Source: Populus alba (Eukaryota; Streptophyta; Magnoliopsida; Malpighiales; Salicaceae). From it: DNA of 64,000 bases. The notes under the pieces are model-generated. The model saw only the letters and a list, made by a program, of their open reading frames with translations, was not told where the DNA came from and did not search any database. This document shows, one piece after another, positions 12,768-24,889 of the stretch (positions within the stretch are counted from its first letter, which is position 1; every line of letters starts with the position of its first letter). Location of the stretch: contig NC_133295.1 of assembly GCF_005239225.2 (NCBI RefSeq), positions 5,394,001 to 5,458,000 on the forward strand, written 5' to 3'. The translations under genes and the position numbers were made by a program.

Positions 12768-14026
12768 AGTAATTATCAATATAATATTAAAATGGATATA
12801 GAACATTAACAATCTCTCTTGAATTGACAGATAAATGTCCTTTCGTCATGACAAATCATATTAACATATAGCAAGCAAGTTCATGTAAATTCTTGAATTT
12901 ATTGGGTTTTTTTAATGAGGAAGATACATAGTCAATTACAAGATACCTCTTTTATATGTAGATTTGCTATAACTCCAAATTTAAAATTGCAAAGATTAAT
13001 TATAAGTCATTTCTCTCAAAGTAAAACTCTTCTCCATGGCAGCAAATCTTTTCTATATTGTATTATTGTAGAGGCAAAAAAGTTATAACCAATCAAAATT
13101 TGTTATGTTATTTTTATTTTATTTTATTTTTACACAAAAAAGATAAGATAAAATTGAAATAAATTATATGGAAAATAAATGGTTCGGTCAATTGAAGGTT
13201 GACATATAAGATGATATATTTAATATTTTGTCATAAATACAAGATCTTATAAATAAAAATTAATCAATAAAATAATAATACATAGCATTGGCAAAAAAAC
13301 CTAAGTGTCTCTACAATTCTTCAACTAAAAAATCTTCTTCAGTTCTTTAAACAAGAAAAGTTTTTTAAAAGCTCTTGAGCTCCATTCATCTATATTTAAA
13401 ATCTACAAAATAAACTAGAATTACTTGAGGTAATTAAAAATTGTGTCTATAATTATCTATAAATTATATTAATAAACTGAAATTACACAAGGTAATTAAA
13501 AAAAAAAAGCTTTTGTACATGTTTCGGTACCTGTCTAGTTAAAAACCTAAAACAAATACTTTGCTTGAAATTTAACTAATAACCAAAAAAAAAATATTTA
13601 AATTTAATGTATGCATCCAAAACTTATTATTAGGTGAGATATCATAAATAATTTTATATTAATTCTATAATATGCACTCTCAAATGAACATCTTAGTATA
13701 TTTTGTGCTGATTTTTTTTTTTTTTAATTACTTGCAAGAGGATAATGTTGATAGGATCCGAGATTTTCGAGTAACTAGTTGATTGGAAAATATCTAATAA
13801 AAAAAATGACTTTTATTAATCCTTACAAATTTTACCATTGTTAGGGTAATTTTGGAAAGAAAAAAAAAAAACAGGTTATAGCATGATCTACAAATGCTAT
13901 CTTTTGATCTTGGCCTTCACGTGAAGAAACAGTCTTTTTATAGCAAAACAATGATTCATTAAATATGAACTTGATTCTATCTACTGAAAACGAAGCTAAA
14001 TTAGGTCATTGGTTCGTGATTTCCGG
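10571..14026. other. intergenic, no recognisable gene
   Basis: Very AT-rich DNA. The stretch 11700-12050 is less AT-rich and could be single-copy or an old insertion, but I recognise no protein in it. An (AT)n tract occupies about 12730-12765. Nothing else could be assigned. Confidence 0.5.
12729..12765. repeat. (AT)n microsatellite
   Basis: Uninterrupted AT dinucleotide run of about 36 bp. Confidence 0.9.
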
Positions 14027-14526
14027 NNNNNNNNNNNNNNNNNNNNNNNNNNNNNNNNNNNNNNNNNNNNNNNNNNNNNNNNNNNNNNNNNNNNNNNNNN
14101 NNNNNNNNNNNNNNNNNNNNNNNNNNNNNNNNNNNNNNNNNNNNNNNNNNNNNNNNNNNNNNNNNNNNNNNNNNNNNNNNNNNNNNNNNNNNNNNNNNNN
14201 NNNNNNNNNNNNNNNNNNNNNNNNNNNNNNNNNNNNNNNNNNNNNNNNNNNNNNNNNNNNNNNNNNNNNNNNNNNNNNNNNNNNNNNNNNNNNNNNNNNN
14301 NNNNNNNNNNNNNNNNNNNNNNNNNNNNNNNNNNNNNNNNNNNNNNNNNNNNNNNNNNNNNNNNNNNNNNNNNNNNNNNNNNNNNNNNNNNNNNNNNNNN
14401 NNNNNNNNNNNNNNNNNNNNNNNNNNNNNNNNNNNNNNNNNNNNNNNNNNNNNNNNNNNNNNNNNNNNNNNNNNNNNNNNNNNNNNNNNNNNNNNNNNNN
14501 NNNNNNNNNNNNNNNNNNNNNNNNNN
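14027..14526. other. assembly gap of exactly 500 N
   Basis: Five hundred consecutive N. The round length suggests a placeholder of unknown true size, so reading frames and distances across it are meaningless. Confidence 0.99.
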
Positions 14527-17150
14527 TGAGTTTCTCTATTTCTTTCTCAAATCTAGAAAGTAAAGAAATAAATTTTTGGATCGAGATAAAAAAATTTAAA
14601 AATTTCTAGATTTAACTATCTATTTTTTCTGTGTTTTTACATAGTAAATTCTCTTATTTTTAATTCTAACTTTCTACACCAACCTAAGTCTTTATTTTAT
14701 GGAATTAAACCAAAAAATATAAATAAAAAGAACTCGAGAATAAAAATGAAAAAACAAATATAAAAAAATGAGAGAAAAAAAAAAGAAAAAGAGAAGAGTT
14801 TTTCATATAAATAAGGAAACATCGTAACGACTGTTGTTTTATCCCAAGTCTTTTAGTTGTTTGTATAATGTATAACATGTCTTTGAAAATTAAAGTGTGA
14901 AACCTATGTCGCCTCAAGTTGTTCACTACTTCATAGCTAGCCTTTTTGTTTTGAATGAGAATTATCGGTGCATCGCTTATTTCTATACTCCATGTGAGCA
15001 TACAGTTTTTCTTCCTTTTCTTTTTTTTTTTTCTTTTTTCTTTTTTCTTTTTTCTTGACGAATCAATGGAGATCGGTGGGGTTTGTTTTGCATTAGAAGG
15101 GAAGAGAAATCGAGCTTAATATTCACCGCAAATCATGGATATTAATATAACCACCATGATTAAAAATAAAACAAAATTATTAAACCCTTACCTCGTGCCC
15201 TATCAATGGCCAAAGTCCCATTATAATGGTTAAAAAAGTTTATATTTATTTGTAGAAAACAAGTGTTCGAGGAAAACTTTTTTTTTTTTTTGGGAAAGAG
15301 TTATTTTCTATTCTTTAGATGTATCAAGAAAAATAGTTTTTTGTAAAATAAATTATTTTTTATAGATAGTTTATAAATGATGGTATTAAAATAAATAAAA
15401 AATGTAATTTTTGTGATAAAAATAACGATAATAGAGATAACTATGATAGTAACATTACTATCGCATACCTAGCATGAAACTCGATATACATAGATTTTTA
15501 ACACCCCGAAATCCGACGTGTACACATGAGATGTGTTGCGATGAGTGCTTGTAATTTTAGAAAAAGGCTAAGCCTTTAACCGAAGAAAGGGATTGCAGTC
15601 AAATCTTAAAAGATGGAGATTTGAAAATATCAACACAAGAGAGTTGATCCTCTCGGAAATATCCAGCAACAAAATCATCTACTTTTTCTGCAGATTTTCA
15701 CACTAAGTACAATGTTAATATAGGATCTTACAATTCCAAATGACTAAACATATCCATTTTTAGAACATTTGAATGGGAGAGTTTGAAAACGCGGTTGTAT
15801 TGATGTTTTTAAAAAAATTTAATTTTTTTTTGATAAAAATTAATTTTTTTTGCTATATGTGAATGTTTTGCGATCATTTTGATGCATTTTGACATGAAAA
15901 GTATTTTGAAAAACAACCGCAACTACATTCCCATGAAAATTAGTGTCGGGAAGAATAACCCTGATTCTCTTTATATATATATATATAAATGTATTTTTTC
16001 AAACTTTAAGGTTATTAATATATTTTATGTTTGGGTTTGGGTAGGGTAGAAGAATATCCCTACCCTACCCAAAACCTTATCTTTTAACTTCAAGTTTTAT
16101 TCTAACTTGACCGAGTCAAGATATTTACTACCTATTCATGTTAGTATTCAACGAGTTCCGATGAAGTTATCATCTTTGTTAATGATCTTTATAGGTGTAT
16201 TATTTAGGATATTAATAATATTGATGGTAATGATTATTATTGTGGTAGTGCTGATGATGATAATAATAATACTAATGAAATAATAATTATTTAAATAATG
16301 GTTAGGATGAGAATAATAATAGCGATTATTATTTTATTGGTAATACTGTCAAAGAGTTACGATAAGATGATAATAAAATAATAGTTATATTGATAATAAA
16401 ATAATGGTTGATGATATTTGAATGGTTATGGTGGTGATAATAAGAGATTTATAATATAATGATCATAAAATAATAGTTATATTATTATTATTATTATTAT
16501 AAAAAGATGATACAAGTGATGGAATGGTGGTGATGGAAGAGGTAGTATTGATTAATATTGAGTTGGTAGTTTTAAATAAAACATTTCATCTCTTTTACGA
16601 GATTAAATCTTTTACAGTATTTATATTTTAAATATTTTTTATTGACTGATTTTTAGTATTTACTTTGTGCTTCAAGATTTAAAAAATATGGGAAAAATTC
16701 CACCAAACAAAACAATGAATAAAATATCACTATTACTATTACTACTACTATTATTATTAACTCTTGGTATTTGTTTGAAAGTATGGTTGCGGTTGTTTTT
16801 TAAAGTGTTTTTCGTGCTAAAATATATCAAAATGATATTTTTTTTATTTTTTAAAAATTATTTTTAAGATCAATGTATCAAAATAATCTAAAACATAAAA
16901 AAAATTTATTTTTAATAAAAAAATTAAATTTTAATAAAATAATAATTGCATCTCGTTCCGAACTCCCTGTTAGCTACTGATGTAAACTCATCTAATTTAC
17001 ATCAGCAATGAAATAAAAAAAAAAAAAAAAAAAGAAAGAAGGAAAGATCCATCATTATATATATAAAATAAAAGGAAAGATATAGCCAGAGCATTGCGTG
17101 TCAATGGTGCTGTCATCCAATTAAAAATATGGCGACTCCTTAAAAAAAAA
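14527..17150. other. intergenic, AT-rich, with a GAT/AAT-rich block
   Basis: No gene recognised. 16200-16520 is dense in GATGAT, AATAAT and TTATTA triplets, a decayed trinucleotide block like those at 55 kb and 59.3 kb. A short inverted repeat GGGTAGGG...CCCTACCC lies at about 16041-16068. Confidence 0.45.
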
Positions 17151-17151
17151 G

Positions 17152-18028
17152 AATTATTAGTTAGCTCGTTAATTTAATACTTGCTATCTGTTATCTAAAA
17201 ATTGTTAATAAAGAGAGAGAGAGAGAGAGAGAGAGAGGAGGTGCAAACAGGACAATATGCTTTTGAGACTCATGAAGCAATGTAAGATGATGACCTGAGC
17301 TGTATAAAAATGTGTGCAATTAACAAGGAAAGAAGAGAAAACTGCCCTTTCTTTCTTTAATAAGTGGTTGTACAAATTAAAGCTGTTTATGTGCCTTTTT
17401 GACTTTGTTTCTTCGCTTCCACTCTTCCTCTTTACTACAGTTTTTTTGGTAAAATAAAATGATTCAATTAATTCCAAAAAAATTGTGAAATTAATGAACA
17501 CAATATTCAATAAAAAAAGGGGAGAAAAGAAAAATAAAAGGAAGAGATCTTAGAGGTGGAAACTCTAATAAAAATATTATCAATATTGTTAACAACAAAA
17601 CAAATAATTAAAATAGCTCAAATAAGCAGCCTAAAAAACTAAATATATGTATTTTTAAATTATGTTATTTTTTAATATTTTTTTCAGTGTTATTTCATCA
17701 AGTCTCTTTTACTGTGCTAGAATCCCAAAAAACTCAAGTAACGAGGAAGAGTGGAAGCAAAGAAAAACAAAGTCAAAAGGCACAAAAACAGCTTTAATTT
17801 GTACAACAACTTATTAAAGAAAGAAAAGGCAGTTTTCTCTTCTTTCGAAGCCTTCGGTCATTTTACATTGCTTCATAGGTCTCAAAAGCATATTGTATTG
17901 TACGCACCTCGACTATCTTAAAAAAAAAAAAAAAAAAAAAAACAAAACTTAGATAACTGATAGTATTAAATTAACGAGCTAATTAATCATATAACTGATA
18001 GTATTAAATTAACGAGCTAATTAATCAT
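17152..18028. repeat. large inverted repeat, arms of about 270-300 bp
   Basis: The left arm (about 17152-17450) and right arm (about 17723-17990) are reverse complements with scattered mismatches. Shared blocks include TTAGCTCGTTAATTTAATAC, ATATGCTTTTGAGAC, GAAGCAATGTAA, AGAAGAGAAAACTGCC, TTTCTTTCTTTAATAAG and TTGTACAAATTAAAGCTGTTT. The spacer is about 270 bp. The left arm carries a (GA)n run at 17213-17236 where the right arm has a poly-A run. The outer end of the right arm (GATAGTATTAAATTAACGAG and neighbours) is repeated once more in tandem up to 18028, with a period of about 37 bp. No protein is recognisable. It could be a foldback or MITE-like element, or a long-hairpin small-RNA locus. 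Confidence 0.8.
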
Positions 18029-18499
18029 TCTTTAATTAACCATGTTGTTAATATTAGACCTTCGTATAATCTTATGGGAGTTTTAAATTAATTGTTTTAT
18101 TATAAAGTCCGATGACCTTTTCTTTTAGAAAAATATAACTATCCTGGGACCTGCACTTTGTTGAGCCTTTTTTTCATAAAAAAAATAATATTCATGTCAT
18201 ATGCTAGTTTTAAAAAATAAAAGAAATCTGCTTTTAAATTATATATCTAACGAGATGAAATAAGTTGATTTTATTTTAATTAAATGATGATGAAAAAAAA
18301 TAACAACAATAAATGGATTATTTAAAAAAAACCCGAAATGATGACAATAACTTGAAAAATATATATTTTAAAAAAAAACGACAAATGATGCACCTCAATT
18401 TATAATTCATTCAATAAATATAACACGATGAAATGAGATAAAAAAATAATCTAAAAAAATTGGCCAAAACAATTTCTATCTCAATCACAACAAAATCCC

Positions 18500-20590
18500 A
18501 AAGGACAATACAATTCAAGTGTGAGTAACTTTGGAAGTCAACATATGGATCAAGTTAAATCAGTTATTACTCTCCGCAGTGGTAAGGTTATTGAAAAACT
18601 CATTCTTGAACATTGCAAAAAAGATGATAGGTCAATCTCTAAGGGTAAGGAAGATGTTGAACTTGAACATTGTAAAAAAAAAGACTGATTCCCCGCAATC
18701 ACTTCCATTTTCTCATGCCATGACCAAACAAAGAAAAGTCAATCACAACTCTAAAATCTTTGAAACTTTCAAACAGGTAAGGATTAATATACTTTTGTTG
18801 GTTGCTATTAAACAAATATCTTCTTATGCTAAATTTTTAAAAGATCTCTACACTATGAAGAGAAAACTGAATGTGAAAAAAAAAAAATTAGTCGAACAAA
18901 TAAGTGTTATTCTTCAAAACAATAATGCTTTGAAATATAAAAACCATGGTTATCCTATAATTTCTTGATTTATTAGAGAATATGAAATTAAAAGAGTTTT
19001 ACTTGATCTTGGAGCTAGTGTGAATTTATTTTCATATTCAATCTTTCAGAGTTTCAATTTAGATGAGTTAAAACCAACTTCTGTAACTATTCTACTTGCT
19101 GATAGATTTGTAAAAGTACTTAGAGAAATAATTGAAAATGTGTTAGTATAAGTTGATAAATTCATTTATCATGTGGATTTTATGTGGATTTTATTGTCTT
19201 GAATATACAACCTGTTGAAGCATGTAATTATTTTATTGTCTTGGATACACAACCTGTTGAAGCATATAATTATTTTATTATCTTGGATACACAACTTGTC
19301 TTGCAACTTCTAATGCATTGATTAATTGTAGGAATGAATTGATCAAGCTATCATTTGAAAACATGACATTGGAGATGAATATTTTCAACGTTTGCAAGTA
19401 ACCTAGAGATGATAATAATTTACAGGAAGTAGATCTTATTGAAGAATTAGTTTATCATCAATTTGAATCTACCTTGAGTAAAACTGAGTTTGATGAATCT
19501 GAAAAATTGCAAATGATTTATTCTCACGAAGAAATCAAGGATAAGAAAGGCACCGACAATGTTGTCGCAGATTATTTATCAAAATTGACAATGAATTTGA
19601 TATTTGATATCCCCCCAATCGATAATTACTTTCCTGACGAATCCTTACTTTCTTAGTCTAATGCCTTGGTTTGCTAATTTTGTTAATTTTCTTGCTCTAG
19701 GATATTTGCCAGCTCATTGAAGTACCCAAGACAAAAAAAAGCCAGACATTGTTCAGTGTTTAGCTCATATCTCGAGTTCTAGAAGTCCAAATGACCTTAT
19801 TCTTATTTTGTTGAAAAGCTGAGATAATTTCCTAGAACTTTAATGAAGATTATTTGTTTAAATTCTAATACTAGTAATGACATTTTTTTACAGACAAAAA
19901 GATAATGATTGTTACTAAGTCAAAAGGTGGCCAACCACCAAGGCCAATAGAGGATAGAAATTGGTGAGTTTTAAACTAGTTTGTTGGGTTTGGGTGTATA
20001 TGAGAAAGGAAATGTTCCTCGAACAAAGGAGATCAAAGTTGATGCCTCGATGAGATGATCCTTTTCAAATCATAGAAAGGATTAATGATAATGCCTACAA
20101 AGTGGATCTACCAAGTGAGTATAGTGTTAGTATTACATTCAATGTTGCTAATTTTTCTTTGTTTGATGTAGGCGATGATTCGAGGTCGAATCCTTTTGAG
20201 GAGAGAGGGGATGATGTGATTCAAGCACCAAAGGATCCATTGGAGGTTCCGATTAGTCTAATTACAAGGCTTAAAATTAAGAGGTTTAAAAAGGTTTTCA
20301 ATGAACTTTTTCAAGATATGTGGGTTAAGGTAGAATTCAAGAGGATATTAAATAATAAGAAGCAAGTTGTGATTCATCTTATTCATGTTCAAGAGGGGCA
20401 TGTTGCTTTAAAGATATCACTTCTATCATTTGATATACCTCAATCGCCCCCCTTTATGAAAATTTATCAGTTGTCTCGCCTTTATTATTCATCAATTTTT
20501 AGGCAAAAGATTAGGCTAGAAATCTTACTAAAACCATGGTATTTTGCCTGGATTTGGGGGAGTGAGCCAAAGGTTTGAAAATTGGATTTT
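18500..20590 (+). mobile_element. decayed Ty3/gypsy LTR-retrotransposon, internally deleted
   Basis: Fragments in element order on the plus strand with stops and frameshifts. 18531-18968 holds a gag-pol junction type sequence (QISSYAKFLKDLY, VEQISVILQNN). 18980-19300 holds a protease-like stretch (LLDLGASVNLFSYS-like). 19540-19600 encodes KGTDNVVADYLSKLT, the usual end of gypsy RNase H. 20000-20580 encodes the polyprotein C-terminus (INDNAYKVDLPSEYSVS, FDVGDDSRSNPFEE, KDPLEVPI). Reverse transcriptase and the integrase core are missing. Between the RNase H end and the C-terminus lies a segment (about 19740-19960) that matches an LTR found at 58.3 kb. The element cannot be autonomous. Confidence 0.85.
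19189..19298 (+). repeat. 42-bp in-frame tandem repeat in the gypsy protease region
   Basis: Units at 19189-19230 and 19231-19272 and a partial third unit at 19273-19298 share TTTTATTRTCTTGGATACAC and ACCTGTTGAAGCAT. A 42-bp period keeps the frame and repeats a 14-residue segment (FIVLDTQPVEAYNY-like). Confidence 0.85.
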
Positions 20591-21545
20591 GAACAAACAT
20601 GGTTTCGAAGGGAGGCTGTTCGGGAGTGCATTTGGCATGAATTCTAGAGTGGATTCAAGGGTTTAAATTGAGATCCTTTGCTCCATAATTGCAGCTGAAA
20701 TGTTGGAGCGCATGTTACTTGTGTTTTTGCGCTGTCAATAGGATTAATTAGAATTGAAAATTAAGCTTGAAGATAGCATGAGATTCAACCATTTTCTACC
20801 CAGAAAATCTTCAGATTTAAGGAATAAAACGACGTTGTTTGCTTTGAATCTTCATAGCATGTTCTTCCCCAGCTAAAATGCACCGTTTCACTTAATGCAA
20901 AAACGACATCGGTTTGGCCTCAATTAGAATTATTTTTCCCAATTAAAATCATGTCAGACTTCACCTTCATTCCTATAGTTAAACGCATTTTGTGATTTGG
21001 TCCGTTCACTTCCAATCCTCTTATTTGCGGTCAATTGTCTACTATTTCTCTTAATTTGTTTCAATTTTAAACCTTAACCGAATTACAATGTGCCCTCTAA
21101 TGTTTCCATTTCTCTCGTATCAGTCCTTATCTCTTCAATTCTTCATTTTAAAACTAAATTGACTTTCAATCCCAATTTGTTTCTTCAATCAAACTCTTAA
21201 TTGATTTCTAATTTGACTATTTGTTTGAACTTAGTGAAATTAAATCAAGTTAACCATTTTTCTCAATTTCCTCTTCATTTCAAACTCCTAAAATTACTAA
21301 TAAAATTAAGTCCAAATGATAAGTACATCACCATAAATTATGAAATGATAGGCTTAATTTGCATGGAATTGAACTTCTATAGCAGAAAATTATCTCTCTT
21401 GATTGAATTAAAAGAGTGTCGTTCAGAACTTCAGATAAGAAATTACAAAGAGAAGTCATTTCCTTTATATATACACTTAGTTTTGTTAATATTGAGATCG
21501 TATCTGAAAGTTAAAAATAATATAAATATAAATCTCACACCATTG
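20591..21545. other. probable retrotransposon-derived non-coding DNA
   Basis: Follows the gypsy C-terminus without a clear break. It contains GTTCGGGAGTGCATTTGG, AAACGACGTTGTTT, AAACGACATCGGTTT and repeated CAATT/TTTCAATTT phrases, which resemble the 3' non-coding part of gypsy elements. Boundaries and LTR ends were not found. Confidence 0.4.
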
Positions 21546-21823
21546 TCCTTGGTGGCCCGTTTGGATGGAACTGGAATTTCTGATTCTTCTACTGGCATTC
21601 CATTTCTACATCACATGTTGATGTTAGTAATCATTTTTTTTTTATTTGGATCTAGTTTCTTGTTACTATGAGATTTTATGCCCTCTCTCTAATTATTTGG
21701 TTGGTTTGTGTTCTTAGCAATTTTCTTCGCATGGGTTTTTTGATATGCATGTGAGGGCAACTGTTGATATTCACATTGATGATCAATCACACTAACGAAG
21801 ATGTTGATCTTGCTATCGGAACT
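21546..21823 (+). pseudogene. imidazoleglycerol-phosphate dehydratase fragment (histidine biosynthesis), broken
   Basis: The first block (21546 to about 21620) encodes RLDGTGISDSSTGIPFLHHM. After a short intron with acceptor TTCTTAG at about 21719 the second block encodes SHGFFDMHVRATVDIHIDD and then, one frame off, HTNEDVDLAIGT, ending at a GT donor at 21824. These are the conserved core motifs of IGPD (the HISN5 enzyme, which dehydrates imidazole glycerol phosphate). A base is missing where the codon for the residue after HHML should be completed, and one extra base in GATGATCAATCAC breaks the metal-binding H-H-x-N-E-D motif, giving a TAA. The upstream exons and the whole C-terminal half are not recognisable nearby. 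I read this as a partial genomic duplicate that kept an intron, so not a processed copy. Confidence 0.8.
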
Positions 21824-24200
21824 GTATGTCATTGTTCATTATCTTTCCTCTCTTTTTTATTTTTATTTATTTATTCCTTTTTCTCGTATCGCATATTACA
21901 TCTTCATTGTTATTATCATCATTGTTGTTGTTACTACTTCATTTCTTATTCTGTATCTTGTATCTTGTAACTGTACAATTCAGCTTGAGTCATCTGTTTT
22001 ATTTTTATTTTTAAATTGATGTTTGTCAACTGTTTGTAAAAGTGCTAAACCAAGATCCTACTTGGCTTATGAGCTGGTTGCAATAGACAAGAAACCACTC
22101 CACTTGACATTAAATTAAATAGATAGCATTATTGGTTTATCAAAAACAAGGGGGGAAAAGAAAAAAAGAAGAAGAAAATATTATTATTTGCAGAGTTGCA
22201 GCAAAAAAATTGGTGACTGGAAAAGGATTAGCTTTTCTTAGTAGTACTCCACGTATTAGAATGTCATAGACAGAGATAATAGAATTACTAGTGCTTCATT
22301 TCATAAATCTCACTTTAGATGGATGATCTTCCGATACGATATATAATAAATTGTATGACTAAATATAGCTCATTAAAGAAAAGAAAAACAAGTAGCAACA
22401 AGCAGTTAAGCACAATAATTCTAAAACATTAGAGAAGGACACAATCTTGATGAGGGACTCCAGCTTCTGTCCTTCACTTTTTCATGAGCCAGAAAAGAAA
22501 CGTTAAATGATGATGCATGGCCTCTTTCTTCTTCACCCAAAAAGGTCATTGTTGCTCATGATCAGGAAGTAGCTGAAAATGGAGTCAATAACAGGTCTAG
22601 TGCCTTGCAGGAAAAATTCTGTACTTGTCACACTAACAAGAACTAATGACAAAAACAAGGTGAAAAGATAAAGGTTAATCATTGTGGTTTAAATACAAGG
22701 CAAAATGCTTCATAAGCTTCATAATCATCAAGATGTACATTTTTCTACTTTGTGTCTTTCTGAGCCTAGCTGTGGTGGTTGTTACGTTTTTAAACCACAA
22801 TCCTACTTGACTTTGGAGTGTGTTCATGGCTATGTTTTGTAATTTTTAATTTGATGGATTATTTTAGCGGTTTATTTCCATGTTTGATTTCTTTTTCTTT
22901 GAAAAAAAAACTTCTTTTTGGGTTATTAACTTGTCATCCATCTCCTCCACAAAAATCTTACAATTTGCTTATTTATTGGCTGTTTCAATCTTGACATGCC
23001 ATTACTTAGTATTGTTTTGTTAATGATGTAAAGCTTGTTAAGCTTGCTGTACAACTAGCATCACTTCTTTTACCCTGATCTTCCTATGTTTTGATATCAA
23101 GCTCTTAAATTTTGCCATAATGTTTCCTGATTTTCATCTCTTCATAGACCAACCATGCATCAAAACAAAACTATATGAGTTGGAAATTCATGAAAGCAAT
23201 AGATATTATATACTTGATTAATATTATATTCCGGATTTTTAATTATGTATATACACACACTGCAGGTATCACGGAGCGGAATGCTAACCAGAACGGAATT
23301 GACAACCTTACTAGGGGTTAGCAAGGGGATTTTTTTTTTTTTTTGACAAACATAAGCATGTTTAGGCACTAAACGTTTGACGGTGGCTGGGATTTCTGTT
23401 AATTTTTGGGTCTGTTATGGTTAAGTTTTGGAGCTGCTGCTGGGTCTGGTTGCCGTGGCTGGAGTGATTTGGTGAGGAAGGGTGGCTTGGGTTTGAGAGT
23501 CAGTCAAGGGCTGTTACAGGTTAGCTTGTGAGGAAAGGACATTGAAAATGAGAAGTGATGAGTTGATTGAGGGGCTGGAATGGTTTGATTTGAAATTGTA
23601 ATTTTTAGTTTTGAATTGGCAGCTTATGGGCTTAACTAAGAGAGAGGTCTAATGATGAAAAGGGAAAAGCTTGGGCTGCTGTTTTTGGAAGGGTTGCTAT
23701 GGCAGGAATGGAGAGGATGAAAGTGGGGACAGTGATCACAGTGTGTTTGTGGAATATGGCAGCAAAGAGAGGTTGGACGATGGGGGTTTGATTGTTAATC
23801 CATGGAGAGAGGAGAGGCTGTGGATTGCTTGCTAGGTTTGGTGGGCGTGGAAATGTTGGAAAGGGAGGGACTTTCACAGCTCGTTTTGGTTTGTGAGGGG
23901 TGCTGCTGGTGTCTAGTTAAAATAAGTGCAGGCATGTCTCTCTCTTTTTACCCTTCTTTAGTCGAAGAGTATATAACAAAGCAAGGTATTCAAACATCCC
24001 TTTTATTTCTCTAATTGTCTTTGATGAGCTGAGTGTGCTTTAATATTCTTCAAGGATTTCCCTAAGAAATTTAAAATCGCAACTCACTGCACCTTCTTGC
24101 TTCCTCCAGTGAAAGTTGAGTTGATCTCTTCTCCAACTCGATAGCATGCCTGCTAAGCTCAACTGTGGAAAATGACTGAAGCATTTAGATGTAATCGTCT
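21824..24200. other. intergenic, no recognisable gene
   Basis: The rest of the IGPD gene is not found here. 23380-23930 is unusually G- and T-rich on the plus strand (GGAGCTGCTGCTGGGTCTGG, GGAGAGGAGAGGCTGTGGA) compared with its surroundings. It encodes no protein I recognise and may be a transposon fragment or non-coding transcript. Confidence 0.4.
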
Positions 24201-24581
24201 AGATCAGATTCATCAAAATTTTTCAATGAAATCTACACTTGATGAAGGGGCAAGAGAAGCAGCAGGATGATAACTGGATTCTGCTGGAAACCTAGTGCTA
24301 GATTGTCCGGGAGTAAGAGGGACTAAAGGTTTTCCAGATGAGATTATTGGAGGAGCCACAAGCACAGGTGCCAAAGCTGGAAATGAAGAGACAGTTGACT
24401 CCTTTATCTTGGGACGCTTTGGTCGAGCAGTCTCCTCTGGATGACTAAGCTTGCCGACTTCAGCTTCAGATTTCCCACAGACATAAACAAGACAAAAATC
24501 TAGAGCACCACTGATAGAAGATTCATAGCATTTGATAATGGAGAATGATCTCTTGGCTCCAGAAACCTTAATGCTGTTCAT
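24075..24581 (-). pseudogene. unrecognised minus-strand coding remnant
   Basis: A 122-codon open frame (24581-24213) encodes MNSIKVSGAKRSFSIIKCYE, then a Pro/Ser-rich stretch, and ends SSVDFIEKF. In a shifted frame just downstream the strand could encode FDESDLDDYI, stop, then a charged helical segment ELSRHAIELEKRSTQLSLEE (about 24165-24100). The non-random composition over two frames suggests a decayed exon set, not chance. I cannot name the family, and a spurious ORF remains possible. Confidence 0.3.
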
Positions 24582-24889
24582 AGTCTACCCGCCATCCTTT
24601 GATAATGGAGAATTTCCAACAGATTTGGGAATTTTATTTTCTCTCTACACATCTCAATGAAATGTTTGGACATTCAATGTTTTAAGTATTTTCCTTAACT
24701 AGCTGAAGTAAAAATAAAATAAATAAATAAATAAAACATTCCCAAATGATTTCCTTGATTGGACAAATTCATATTTCTTTCTGGATCTAATTAGAAGGTA
24801 AATGTAATAAGAATAATAGTTTTTTTCCTTTTTTTAAAAAAGAAAAAAGAATAAAGGGAAAATATAAAATAAATTGGGAAAAACAATAT

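Noticed and set aside
13965..14609. Long open frame of 214 codons
   Set aside because: It is open only because it crosses the 500-N gap.
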